Of a stretch of 64,000 nucleotides of DNA, positions 10,516 through 20,545 are shown piece by piece. The stretch covers positions 97,690,288-97,754,287 of the forward strand of contig CM070546.1 of assembly GCA_036346405.1 (NCBI GenBank), written 5' to 3'. Source of the DNA: Phyllostachys edulis (Eukaryota; Streptophyta; Magnoliopsida; Poales; Poaceae). The notes under the pieces are model-generated. The model was given only the letters and a program-made list of their open reading frames with translations, was not told where the DNA came from and did no database searches. Each line of letters begins with the position of its first letter. Position 1 is the stretch's first letter. The translations under genes were made by a program, and so were the position numbers.

Positions 10516-13241
10516 CTACGGTGCAGATAAGCCCACAATAGGAATAATTTGATGAATTGAGCAAGCATCAGGTATCAAATTGAGCAAGATAGAAGGAAAA
10601 TTACCTGAAGAAGCAAGACATGTGCACTTTGATGTAGTCATGTATATTATATTATTATCTCCCCTTCAAGGCTCCAAGAGCTTGATGTAAACATGTATAT
10701 ATTGTAATCAAACAATGATGTAACCTGTATATTTAATCAGTGATGAGTTATTTTGCTACTGTGTTGTGTGAGAAAGAATGTATGAATGATTGGTGAATGA
10801 ATGAAAGTATGAAACATATGCAGCCACACATCTCAAAGACTTGACATAGAAAATAATCAAAATATCATAAGTTCATAACATGACAGTGCCAACTCCACAT
10901 AGCAAGCAAAATACTAATATAATTTATGATGAATTTCTAAGATGAGTCAATCATGAGTTAGTGTCTTCGTCCTCCTCCTCCTCATAATTCCTGGTAACAA
11001 CCACTTCATTTTGGTCGGACTTGAACTCAATGTCGTCCTTCCCCTCGTTGACATCCTCTTCGGAATCGGACGAGAAATCATCTTCATAGAGGTCTCTCAC
11101 TCTTGTACTCCTACGAGGTTGCATGGCTTCACTAGCCCCAGATGCTTCATCAATGATCTTCTATGTAAGCCCCGTACCGGCCTCAACCTCTTGATCATCA
11201 TCACCACCGTCAATTATCCACCATTGAGCTTGTGTAGCATTCGAAGCTAGAATGACATCGATGTTCTTCACATTGCTTTTCTCTTTTTTGTTCAACAATC
11301 TTGCATTGAATTGAACATAGACTAGATTGTTGAGACGTTTCACATCTAGCCTATTTCTTCTCTTTGAATGTATCTACGAATTGCAAAGTAGAGTGTAGTA
11401 TAGTTACATAGTTGACATATTGAGAATGAGATAGTTTATACTTTATAGTTGAGAGTTGAGACTTACCATATCAAAAGTACTCCAATTTCTTTCACATCCA
11501 GATGAACTAGAGGTCAAGGAGAGAATTCTTATGACCATTCTTTGTAAAATAGGAACTTGATATCCAAAAGTAGACCACCATGTTGCTAGCCATTAGGAAA
11601 AGTAGAAAGAAATTAGTACAAGATAAATAGTTAAATAAGCATGTAGTAGTTGAAATCATGATTGTGAGCACAAGTTTACTGGGATAAAAATTGCTTTTTT
11701 GGTATCCAATTTTGGCAGTAGGTTTCCGAAAGACCCCTTCTTGATGTTTAAACTTGTGGTAGTCCTCATTAAGCACTTGAGCTTGCATTTCATTATGATC
11801 ATGATAAAATGTTTCAACACATTCAAATAACGCATCCATGAGATTTGTATCTTGCAAGATGGTTTTATCGTTGTAACTATAATGTGGATTCAGAAGATAC
11901 ACTGTCAAATGCAATGTAGAATCAAGCCTCCCTGCCATCTTTACATCAATTGCATCCATGATCAATTTGTAGTTGTTCTCCAAATTGTTCAAGGCCTCCT
12001 TGATTTGCTTCTTTGCTTGTAGTATTTCTCCATAAACAAATGCCAAAGATGGACCATCCCCATCTACCATGCGAAGAACTTTCACCAATGGTTCAAAAAC
12101 CTTCAATCAATGCAATATACAAGGTTATGACATAATAGGCAAGAATGACATAATAGACATCACATATTCATAAGGGTATGATGCTTTGTTATACCTTCAA
12201 ACAAGTAGGCACACAATTACAAAATTCCCTACTCATTAGTGTATTAGTTGTCATTTTGTCATTTTGTGTTTTAGTGTGAATGCTATCTTCCCATTCCGAA
12301 CTAAGTGCCATCGACCTTAGTGCGTCCTTCTTCTCAATCAAACTTTACAAAGTAAGAAAAGCCAATGCAAATCTAGTCACACCCAGTCTTATTATATCTC
12401 TTCTCTTTGTGTGTGTCCTCATTAAGACCAATGTCCTATGATGTGCATAGATAAATATGGTTAATGCCTTTGCTTGATTGATTGTCTTCTTATACTTTAG
12501 CATATTCTTGACAATGACATCTAGCATCAAGTTAATGGTGTGAGTTGCACATGAGCTCCAAAAGATATTTGGTCTCTTCTTCTTCAATAATGTCTTTGCT
12601 CCCATGTTATTGGAAGCATTGTCTGTGACTACTTGCACAACATTTGTTGGACCTAATTGTTCAATACAAGTATCCATGTACTCGAAGATGTACTCACTTA
12701 TGTGTGCATAATCTGATGCCTCCTTTGATTGTATGAAGCTTGCCCCCAATTTGCAATGCACACACATATTCATGATGCTCCTCTTTTGATCGGTCCAAGC
12801 ATCGGTCATGATGGAGCACCCAGTCATGCCTCTCTCTTCTTCATGTGTCTTCAATAAATCCTTTGTTCTTTCCACTTCCTCCTTCAACAACTTCTCCCGA
12901 CAATCATATTGAGAAGGACCTACAAACCCCGGTCCAAAACGACCAATAGCCTCATACATTTGTTTGAACTCGTCATTGTTGATGGCATTGAAAGGGACAT
13001 CTAAATATAAAAACATACAATATGAGGCTAACAATCAATAGTTCGACGAAAGGATAGCAATCACCATGAGCATAAAGCCATCTCACAACATATCGTTTCA
13101 CCTTATGATTCCTTTCTTTCCAAAGTCCATCTTTAATATTTTGTTTTCGGGTTGTCAAAGCAATGGAAGTATCAATAGGGCAAGCAAACTTATCCATTGG
13201 CCCTAATCTACGAGGTGCCGAGCCTCCAACAACTTCAAGCT

Positions 13242-14034
13242 TGTCGGTGTTTTAGAACCAATCTTACATAAAGATTGTTTGATTCGGGGGTCTCTAAGAC
13301 TGAAATCACGCAGAGAGATACAGGTTCGGGCCTTCTCCAGAGAGAATAACAACCCTACTCCTATGTGTATGTATTGAGTATACTGGTTACAATCAGTAGA
13401 AAATGCTATGATTTTTCCTGCTACTCAGTATGTATGTACGATTATATGTCTCCAATCTGCCCCTCCTCATTATCTTTGGCCATAGCCCTTTATAGTGTTC
13501 GTAGAGGTAGTCGTTTCTCCAGGCCAAGAGGCGCCTCATCATTCCAAGTAATGGGCGCATTGTTGGTAGTAATCGCTGGGGTATTAACTCCTCCACATCG
13601 CCTGACAGTTTCTAGTCAGAGATAATGGTGTGTAACGTGCAGTTATTCCAGAGAATAACAGCGTATATTGTCTGCTTAGATTCCCTAATCAATTGGGCAT
13701 ACTTGTCCATAGGCTTTATTGATCATAGGGTTGTCGTAGCTGACTTAGTCGTAAAAGGGCTTACGATCATGAAGTAGTCGTGGAATAACTTACGACTTGG
13801 GGCTGGTTGTAGAAGAACTTACGACTAGATGGTAATCGTAGCAACCCTTATGATCATGAAACAGTCGTAGAAAGACTTACGACTATGAGGATGGTCGTAG
13901 AAGAGCTTACGACCAGCTAGTTGGCTTCTCCCTTATGATTATAAGGGGTATACTTAAGAACTGTATGACGTCATATTCACCCATAATAAGAATTATAGAT
14001 AAATAATAAAATGAGGTTTATTAGATTCTCGTCA
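13242..14034. mobile_element. Solo LTR inserted in the hAT transposase gene
   Basis: The 793-bp segment starts TGTCGGTG and ends CTCGTCA. Identical 5-mers aagct lie at 13,237-13,241 and 14,035-14,039. No gag-pol sequence is present, so this is an LTR left after recombination between the two LTRs of a complete insertion. It is younger than the hAT element. Confidence 0.9.
13728..13925. repeat. GTCGTA...CTTACGACT tandem array inside the solo LTR
   Basis: About five units of 35-45 bp each carry gtcgta(g/a)aa and cttacga(c/t) blocks, with the inverted pair gtcgta/tacgac in every unit, so each can fold on itself. Spacers differ (gatcatgaa, ggggctg, gatgg). Confidence 0.7.
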
Positions 14035-14399
14035 AAGCTCTTCATCTTCATTAGGGTCATCTTGTTTTTCAATTGTCACTTCTTTTCTAAGCTCTTCCTC
14101 TTTTGCTTTATTTGCTTTCTTCAATGCTTGTGCATCCTCTATAGACTTCCTACATTTAGTTTGTTCTTCTTGTGTGGACTTTGGACATTTAGCAATGTTC
14201 CCGCGAATATGACCAATATGTTGTTTGAGCCTATACACCCCTCCATGAATTATCTTTGACACAAGTGACACTTCACTCTATCCAAGTTATTTGGATCATC
14301 TAAATGCCCAAATTCCCATCATATATCTTCGGAATTCCTCTTTAGGACGCTTGAACTTGTCGCACCTCCGAAAGCAACAGATGACATCTTGACAAAATA

Positions 14400-14960
14400 A
14401 CAAATCAACAATAAGTCATAACATACATATCACACATTTTATACATCTATATTTGCAAATCATAGAAGCTCGAGCAAACAACAAGAGTAAACATAAATAA
14501 TCTACTCAGAAAAATACAATTTGATTATGTAAAGCATGTATGTTAGATCCTAACTAATGGTGTGGCAACATATGTACAGGGGGCTGTCTTCCCTTAGACA
14601 GAGCACCAACATATGATTAATCATTCTCAGCATGGTTGTTCGCACAACTAGGATAAACATAAAACTGTATATCAATGTAGATTAGACATGGAAGAACAAA
14701 AACCAGTCAATCCTAACAAGTGCAATGCAGCCCACTTTTATTTTATCGACTCCATAATCGGCATTCCACCAGCACAGCATTGCAGGAGTAAATTCACATG
14801 TGAAAAAACTGGATATCGGTAGGAGACAACAAGACAATATGCTCCCAACAATCCAACATATCACATGTAAACTAATTAACCAAGATCTAGTACCAGATTC
14901 CAGAATATGGCAATATGCAAGCATATGTATTATGTAAACTAAGAGCCAGAAATATTCAAA
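14400..14960. other. hAT 5' region, non-coding
   Basis: This AT-rich stretch lies upstream of the BED exon within the hAT element. I see no supported gene; it is probably an intron or leader of the transposase. Confidence 0.4.
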
Positions 14961-15340
14961 GCACAACCATTCAAAATTTCAAAGCATTCACAGCATTCAG
15001 AATCAGCATCCAGCATTCATAATATGGCAATTTATCACAATAGCACATTCAGAATCAGCAGTTTCAGAGCACAACCATTCAAAATTTCAAAGCATTCACA
15101 CTTTCACAACATTCAGATTTCAGACATTCAAGTATTCAACACATTCAGAATCAGCATTCATCACTGCAGCAGCTTCAGTCTTTTAGACCTTCAGGCTTCA
15201 GCACAAGTGCACAAGTTCACAACCAAGAGGTCCAACTGTCCAAGACTCCAAGAGTTGTCAGTTTGTCAACCACCTAAACCTGAGACACACATTCAGCACA
15301 TTCAGTTTTCAGAAGAATTCATCAATTCAATCAATAGCAA
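14960..15340. repeat. CATTCAG/TTCAGAATCAG low-complexity tract
   Basis: The words cattcag, agaatcagca and caaagcattca recur many times over about 380 bp. No coding signature is visible. It lies inside the hAT 5' region. Confidence 0.65.
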
Positions 15341-15344
15341 TTAG

Positions 15345-15745
15345 CAGAGCAGCAGAGAAGGGACTGAGGGGGAGCTGCGACGCTAGGGGGAGCAGAGAAG
15401 AGAAGGGAAGCAGGTAGCAGCAGAGACTGAGGGGGAAAGGGAAGAGAGGGGAGGGGAGGGCGGAGGCGTGAGGCTGGAGCAGAGAAGGGAGGTCGGGCCA
15501 GGGAGAACTGAGAAGAGAGAAGGAGGGAGGGCGGCAAGAGAACTAAGCAGAAGGGGGCATCGGAGGAGGGAGGCGGCAGCAAGGGAGAACCGAGAAGAGA
15601 GGGAGAGGGGAAAGCAACAGTGTGGGAGAGAGAGCAGAGAGTGGAGCATCGCGGGGGGGAGGGTGGCGGCGCGGGAGGGGGGGACCAGAGAGGGGAGGTC
15701 GGCGGTGGGGGAGCAGAGGAAAGAAGAGGCATACATACCTCGATT
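15345..15745. other. Purine-rich (GA) strand-asymmetric tract in the hAT 5' leader
   Basis: The plus strand is almost entirely G and A over about 400 bp, so the transposase-sense strand is a CT tract. Long open frames here (up to 179 codons) come from the absence of stop codons in CT/GA repeats, not from selection on protein. A promoter or leader role is possible. Confidence 0.5.
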
Positions 15746-16140
15746 CGATGGCGCCATGGTTGGGATGACCGCGTTTTGGAGGCAGCGAGCTCGATTCGGT
15801 GGCGGAGATGGCGGGGCGAGCTTGACTCGTCGGTAACGAGGTCCAACCGGCAACGCAAGATGGCCAGAACCCAAGCGAGCTTGATTTGGCGGCGAGGGAG
15901 GCCGAACCCTAGCGTGCCGCAACGAGTGGACGAAGTGGTCAGGGGAGTCGGGTGCTATTCTTCTTATCTTCCGCCTCGGCGCCTGCGTCGCCTACATTCG
16001 CCGAGCGCCGCCGATGACCACCGAGGACCGTCGAGGAGCCAATCCCGCCTAGAGCGATGCCTCGGTGGAAATCGCCGCGGGAGAGGCCCGACACGCGCGT
16101 AGTCGGCGCCTCAGAATGACTTTTATAACCTTGAGTTTAC

Positions 16141-16214
16141 TTTCCACATATGTTGGAATGGAATTCTTCAAATGCAATTTCCACATATGTTGGAATGGAA
16201 TTCTTCGAATGCAA
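16141..16214. repeat. 37-bp tandem duplication
   Basis: Copies 16,141-16,177 and 16,178-16,214 differ at one base (ttcaaat versus ttcgaat). The array starts on the last base of the hAT TSD. Confidence 0.9.
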
Positions 16215-16606
16215 GCCTTTCAATGAAATGTTCAATGTGTAACTGCGCCACTGTAGTCCTTGTTGTAATTGTGCCAATGAAGTCCTTGTCATGATGAGTA
16301 ACCAATGTATGATCTATGATGGTTGTCATCGTAAACAAAAAAAATTGTAATTTAAATTTTCGCTGAAAACTGAGCATCAAGAAGTAAAACAACACTTTGA
16401 ATAGTATAGCACTGAGCACATGTTTAGTTATAATAAGCAATGAAAATCAAAATTTGGAGGCATTTGAATGAGCCTTGAGACATAATTTTGCTACTTGAAA
16501 ATAGAAGGATCCACTGAGGTTACAAACGGTCACAAACAGAAGACACCCACAGAGTTTTCAAACATTTACAAGAGATAACAACACACAAAAGTTTTGACTA
16601 TCGGCT
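16215..16606. other. 3' flank of the unknown host gene
   Basis: AT-rich sequence without gene features. It should contain the 3' UTR of the gene ending at 16,607, read leftward. Confidence 0.4.
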
Positions 16607-16660
16607 CTATTTCTCATTCATTAGGCGCTCCGCCAGGAGCAAGTCATCGAGAGCTGTCAC
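16607..16660 (-). CDS. Last exon of an unrecognised host gene
   Basis: The minus strand after a ttattgcag acceptor reads VTALDDLLLAERLMNEK and then TAG. It is in phase 0 with the exon at 16,746-16,839, and the intron between them (16,661-16,745, 85 bp) begins GTATT and ends GCAG. Two phase-matched exons with good splice sites in sequence free of TE features argue for a real gene. I do not recognise the family. If the 5' part is lost to the retrotransposons on its right, this is the tail of a pseudogene. Confidence 0.6.
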   Translation of the reverse strand: MTALDDLLLAERLMNEK

Positions 16661-16745
16661 CTGCAATAAGTTTGCATTTTGACAGTCAATCTCTTCAACG
16701 GTTCAGGCATCATAGTCAAATGATCAAATTAGTAATTTGGAATAC

Positions 16746-16839
16746 CTTAATATTTGTGTAAGAGCCCTCAGTGATATAAAGTGGATGCTTTAGGTATTCT
16801 ACAATGGAGACATCGGGGTCTGGGCTTTCTTGACTGATC
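16746..16839 (-). CDS. Penultimate exon of the same unrecognised host gene
   Basis: It follows a strong acceptor (a pyrimidine run, then ttgtgcag, at 16,840 onward) and ends AAG before GTATT. It reads 31 residues including PDPDVSIVEYLKHPLY and ITEGSYTNIK, and enters with one base of a split codon. The composition (acidic start, VEYLKHPLY core) looks like ordinary globular protein. The exon before it, which must end with two bases of a codon, was not identified. Confidence 0.6.
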
Positions 16840-17285
16840 CTGCACAACGGAGAAGTGAAAAAAACGCACACATATTTTAGTGGTCATGGACAATGTCAAA
16901 GACCAAATTTGTGGTTTTGGGGATGCCAAGAATAAATGTTTGGTGGTCAAGAATAAAATTGAAGAAACAGTGTAGAATAAAACTGAAAAGCATGCGATTT
17001 TCTTTTTATTTGACCGAAGAAAGGAGCCAAGTAGATATCGCTCACTATCGAAACATAAATATCAGATACATTGCACCGAAACATTTAAGGTTTCTTGCTT
17101 AAGCCTGAAACTGAAGGAGACGAACAAATCAATTCGGAGACAAATCGTTCGTTGGGGGGGGGTTGTCATTTTTTTGCCATCAAGAACTCGCTGGGATTTC
17201 CACAAGCAAAGAGAACTGATAAACATAGAAGGAAATGAGTGAATCTTGTTCTTGATTGGGGCTGGAAAAAACAAGCAAATTTTAC

Positions 17286-17443
17286 CCATCTTTGTTTTAT
17301 CCGCCAAGTGGTAGAGGAAACCAGATCCGCGCATCGCAAGCAATTCTGTTCATCAAAAACAAGACTGGGGATGGGGAAAAACAAGTAGCGAGTAGTACCT
17401 GGCGGGGCCTGGATGGAGGATGCAGGGGCGGGCGTGGGTGGAG
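17286..17443 (-). other. Candidate internal exons of the disrupted host gene
   Basis: On the minus strand 17,443-17,399 is GC-rich and ends GCCAG before GTACTACT, a good donor. After a 53-bp gap ending gatgaacag, 17,345-17,286 reads ELLAMRGSGFLYHLADKTKM before a GTAAAA donor. The reading phase at the end of this segment does not join to the exon at 16,746-16,839, so an exon is missing from my model or these are 5' UTR exons. An alternative acceptor (catccccag) gives another open frame. The segment is cut at 17,443 by the gypsy LTR. Confidence 0.35.
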
Positions 17444-17580
17444 TGTCAGAACTTGTATTGGATACTGAAGAAGTTCAGACTGAAGACTGGACCAAGTGAT
17501 GTAGGAAGATGGACTTCATTGAACTCAGACGATCTAGATTTGTCCATACCGGTTGGATATGAGATCCACGGTCAGAATGT
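17444..17580 (+). repeat. Truncated 5' LTR of the Reina-like element
   Basis: 137 bp align with 26,273-26,409 with about ten substitutions. Homology ends abruptly at aatgt, at the copia junction. Confidence 0.9.
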
Positions 17581-18742
17581 CAAGAGTGCCTTTTTGAATG
17601 GTTTTATAGAAGAGGAAGTATATGTTAGACAACCCCCTGGCTTTGAGAATCCCAAGCACCCTGATCATATTTTTAAGCAATCCAAAGCCTTGTATGGTCT
17701 TAAGCAAGCCCCTAGAGCATGGTATGATAGACTTAAGACCTTCTTGTTTAAGAATGATTTTGAAATGGGAAAACTAGATAAGACGCTTTTCATTCTTAGG
17801 CATGGTAATGACTTCCTGCTTGTTCAGATTTATGTTGATGATATTATCTTTGGTGGTTCTTCTAATGCTCTTTTTTCTAGTTTTTCAGAGACCATATCCA
17901 GGGAATTTGAGATGAGCATGATGGGAGAACTCAATTACTTTTTGGGGCTACAAATCAAGCAGTGCAAGGAAGGGATCTTCATCCATCAAACGAAGTACAC
18001 CAAGGATTTACTCAAGCGTTTTGAGATGGGTGAATGCAAGCCAATCGCCACTCCCATAGTGACATCGACTGTTTTGGATCCAGATGAGGAAGGAGAAGCC
18101 GTGGATCAACGCGAGTACCGCAGCATGATCGGCTCTCTCCTGTACCTGACTGCCTCAAGATCGGACATCCACTTCACGGTCTGCCTCTGCGCGAGGTTTC
18201 AGGCGTCACCGAGGACTTCACATCGCCAAGCCATTAAGCGCATCTTCAGGTATTTACACTCTACCCTTCAGTATGACATTTGGTATTCTTGTTCATCTTC
18301 ACTGTCCATTTGGGGGTTTTCAGATTATGATTTTGCGGGCTGTAGGCTAGATAGGAAGAGCACTTCTGGCACTTGTCATTTCTTAGGCACTTCTCTTGTC
18401 TGTTGGTCTTCTAGGAAGCAGTCTTCTGTTGCACAATCCACTGCTGAAGCTGAATATGTAGCCGCTGCTAGTTGCTGTAGTCAGATTTTGTGGATGGTCT
18501 CCACTCTTAAGGATTTTGGGTTAATTTTTGCAAGTATTCCTCTTTTCTGTGACAACACTTCTACTATTAACATTGCTAAGAACCCAGTGCAACATTCTAG
18601 GCCCAAGCACATAGACATTCGCTATCACTTCCTTAGAGATCACGTTGAGAAGGGTGATATTGTGCTGTATTTTGTGGAGTCCGAGGCTCAGTTAGCCGAT
18701 ATCCTCACCAAGCCTTTAGACCCAACAAGGTTTGCCACCTAG
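17581..18742 (+). pseudogene. Copia pol 3' half: reverse transcriptase and RNase H
   Basis: An intact frame of about 387 codons from the junction reads SAFLNGFIEEEVYVRQPPGF, ALYGLKQAPRAWYDRL, the catalytic YVDDIIF, then RNase H blocks (RSTSGTCHFLG, AEAEYVAAASC, KHIDIRYHFLRDHV) and ends ADILTKPLD before TAG at about 18,740. These motifs define Ty1/copia RT-RH. The frame is still open, but the N-terminal two thirds of the polyprotein are missing, so it is a remnant. An upstream in-frame ATG at 17,420 lies in flanking and LTR sequence and is not a natural start. Confidence 0.92.
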
Positions 18743-20545
18743 AGAAGTGAGTTTGGGGTAATTTATCCCTATGGGTTGGTTTGAGGGGGAGTTGGATCTT
18801 TTTCTTGTTCTTTTGATTTTTTTTATTGATCTTCTTTTGAACTTGTTGATCTTTTTAGGCTTTTTAGGCTTCTTGAGCTTTTCATGCATCTCATTGTATC
18901 ATATTGCATTCATATGAAAAATCCAAAAAGATGCATTGTAATATAAGCTTTTCTACTTATCTTCTAAAAATTGATGAAGCTTTGCTTATTACCCTTTGGA
19001 GCTTTAGTGTTTCAATTCTTGCTCAATGTCATGTCTAGTTCTTTGACTTGCTAGAATTATCATGCTTTCACATGTGTAGCTAAGTCTTTGCTGTATGAGC
19101 TAGAACTTGAAAAACAACTTGAGCTAAGAAATTAGCAATTTGTGAATTGTTTAGCCAGTTGCGCAATTAGTGCTCCTTTTGTGACATTGGCCCTGTCAAA
19201 ATTACTTTGTTAGCTCTTGAATCTATCTTTGATCATTACTTGAGCTTCTTGTGTTCTTGAGAATCTAAAACTGCTCTTGTGAAAAATGAAAAAAAATCAA
19301 ACTTCAAGATTGTCTTATGTTTAAATTGTGCCAAACTACTCTTACGAGACTGCATGTTAAAGACATGAACTTGGAGATAGTTTGATGATCCAGACGATCT
19401 CATGGGGACTGCTTGTCACAACTGACATGAACCTCAAGATTTGTCGCCCGGGTAGAAGCTTAGGAAGAGTTTGTGGATGGCTCCTAGTCTAGGATCTTCT
19501 TCACTAAGATATACCTTTAATCAACTTTTGGTCGAAGCTTAGGATGAGTTTGTGGATGGCTCCTAGTCCAGGATCTTGTCACTAAGTTAGACCATTAGTC
19601 AACTTCAATATTCATTGCAAATGAAAAACAGTTGAAAAATGGGCGTTTGAGAAAATTGAGCAAAATGATTCAATTTAGTACCTATTTGTCTCTTAATGTG
19701 GTCATGGTTAGCTTTTGGATCTCATGTTGACATTTTGACATGGCCAGTATCATTTTAGGATCCCTGTTGATGAACTTGCTAGATTTGAAGCTTTGCTTAA
19801 AATGCTAAAACTCATTGCTTTATATTGAGCCTTTTTGCTTTGCTTTGTTATATATGTATTGTCATGATTTTGCTAGCGCTTTTAGGCTTGATATGTTGTT
19901 TGTGCAATATTAGAGATGCTAGCTTGTTCGTTTGGGTAATCTCCAAAGCTTCTTGTAATAAAAAAAAAAAATTAAAAATGAAGCTTTCCATTGTATTTCA
20001 TGCATGCTCCGTCTTATGCTTTTTCCTCATTCTGCATTTGCCATCTCTGGACGAGAGGAAGGCGTGATTCCTTGATGACTCCATTGTCAAAGGGGGAGAA
20101 GATATTTCAAAAAAATGTGTAAAGGAGAGTTATGAAAAAGGGGGAGCTACTTGGGGGAAAAATTGAAAATTTGAGTTTTTCTGAAAATTTGAGGATCATA
20201 GTGAGGGGGAGTTTCTTATTTGCATTCTTATGGTATTATTGTCATTTTTGAACTTGAATTGCAATTCTTGATCCTCACAATGATCAAAGATCATATCAAA
20301 GAATTGTTCTTTCATATGGACCTTAAGTGAGATTTTGCTCTTTTCTAGAATTTAAAGCTTTTCTCGCTTTCCTTTGCCGTATCTCACTTGCTGATACTAT
20401 TCTGGAGCCAGCTCGGTCATTTCCTTTGCTTTTTCTTGCATTTGGACCAAGTTGTGCCTTTGAACGAAAACGACGTGTTTTTACATTTCACACCTCAAAA
20501 TTCACATTTGTGGGAAATTGCCAATGTGTTTATCAATGGGGAGAT
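18743..20545 (+). other. Copia 3' non-coding region with polypurine tracts
   Basis: An AT-rich spacer of 1.8 kb lies between pol and the 3' LTR, typical of SIRE/Maximus elements. Several G-rich tracts (gagggggag near 18,783, aagggggag near 20,089 and 20,139, gagggggag near 20,203) precede a final tract aatggggagat at 20,535-20,545 next to the LTR. No convincing env-like frame is present. Confidence 0.6.

Larger units (their letters stand above)
10951..14387 (-). pseudogene. hAT transposase (BED finger, catalytic core, dimerisation domain), broken
   Basis: Starting at ATG 14,387 the minus strand encodes a BED-type finger (WEFG, VKCHLC, GGVYRLKQHI, C at the expected spacing) carrying one in-frame TGA and one frameshift. 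The core follows: GPMDKF near 13,200, an intron of about 70 bp near 13,000-13,065, PFNAINNDEF, TDAW and VTDNASNN (two catalytic-Asp motifs), and ATHTINL. After a TAA near 12,350 and an intron the frame resumes at about 12,106 (VFEPLVKVLRMVDG). The C-terminal dimerisation motif is at about 11,600-11,475 (TWWSTFGYQVP, SSSSGCERNWSTF). An acidic tail ends at 10,951-10,953 after an in-frame TAG. A solo LTR splits the gene at 13,242-14,034; removing it and one TSD copy restores the frame (DEELEVVGG). The protein would be non-functional now. Confidence 0.88.
10414..16133 (-). mobile_element. Complete hAT-superfamily element with 8-bp TSD
   Basis: The ends are CAAGGTT (10,414-10,420) and AACCTTG (16,127-16,133). 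They are flanked by identical 8-mers agtttact at 10,406-10,413 and 16,134-16,141, the TSD length of hAT elements. Subterminal DNA on the left is made of gcctaggcg-type repeats (10,428-10,510), with ggcgcc repeated at the right end. The 5,720-bp element carries a minus-strand transposase gene and a later solo LTR. Limits are fixed to the base by the TSD. Confidence 0.93.

Noticed and set aside
13728..13925. CRISPR-like spaced repeats
   Set aside because: Plant TE context; units vary in length and sequence, there are no constant repeats and no cas genes.
15331..15922. Open frames of 175-179 codons on the minus strand (Pro/Ser/Leu-rich)
   Set aside because: They lie in a CT/GA-biased tract that lacks stop codons in several frames at once; no domain and no splice context.
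17420..17580. ATG at 17,420 as start of a 440-codon protein
   Set aside because: The first 53 codons are host flank and gypsy LTR sequence fused by deletion to copia RT; not a natural coding start.
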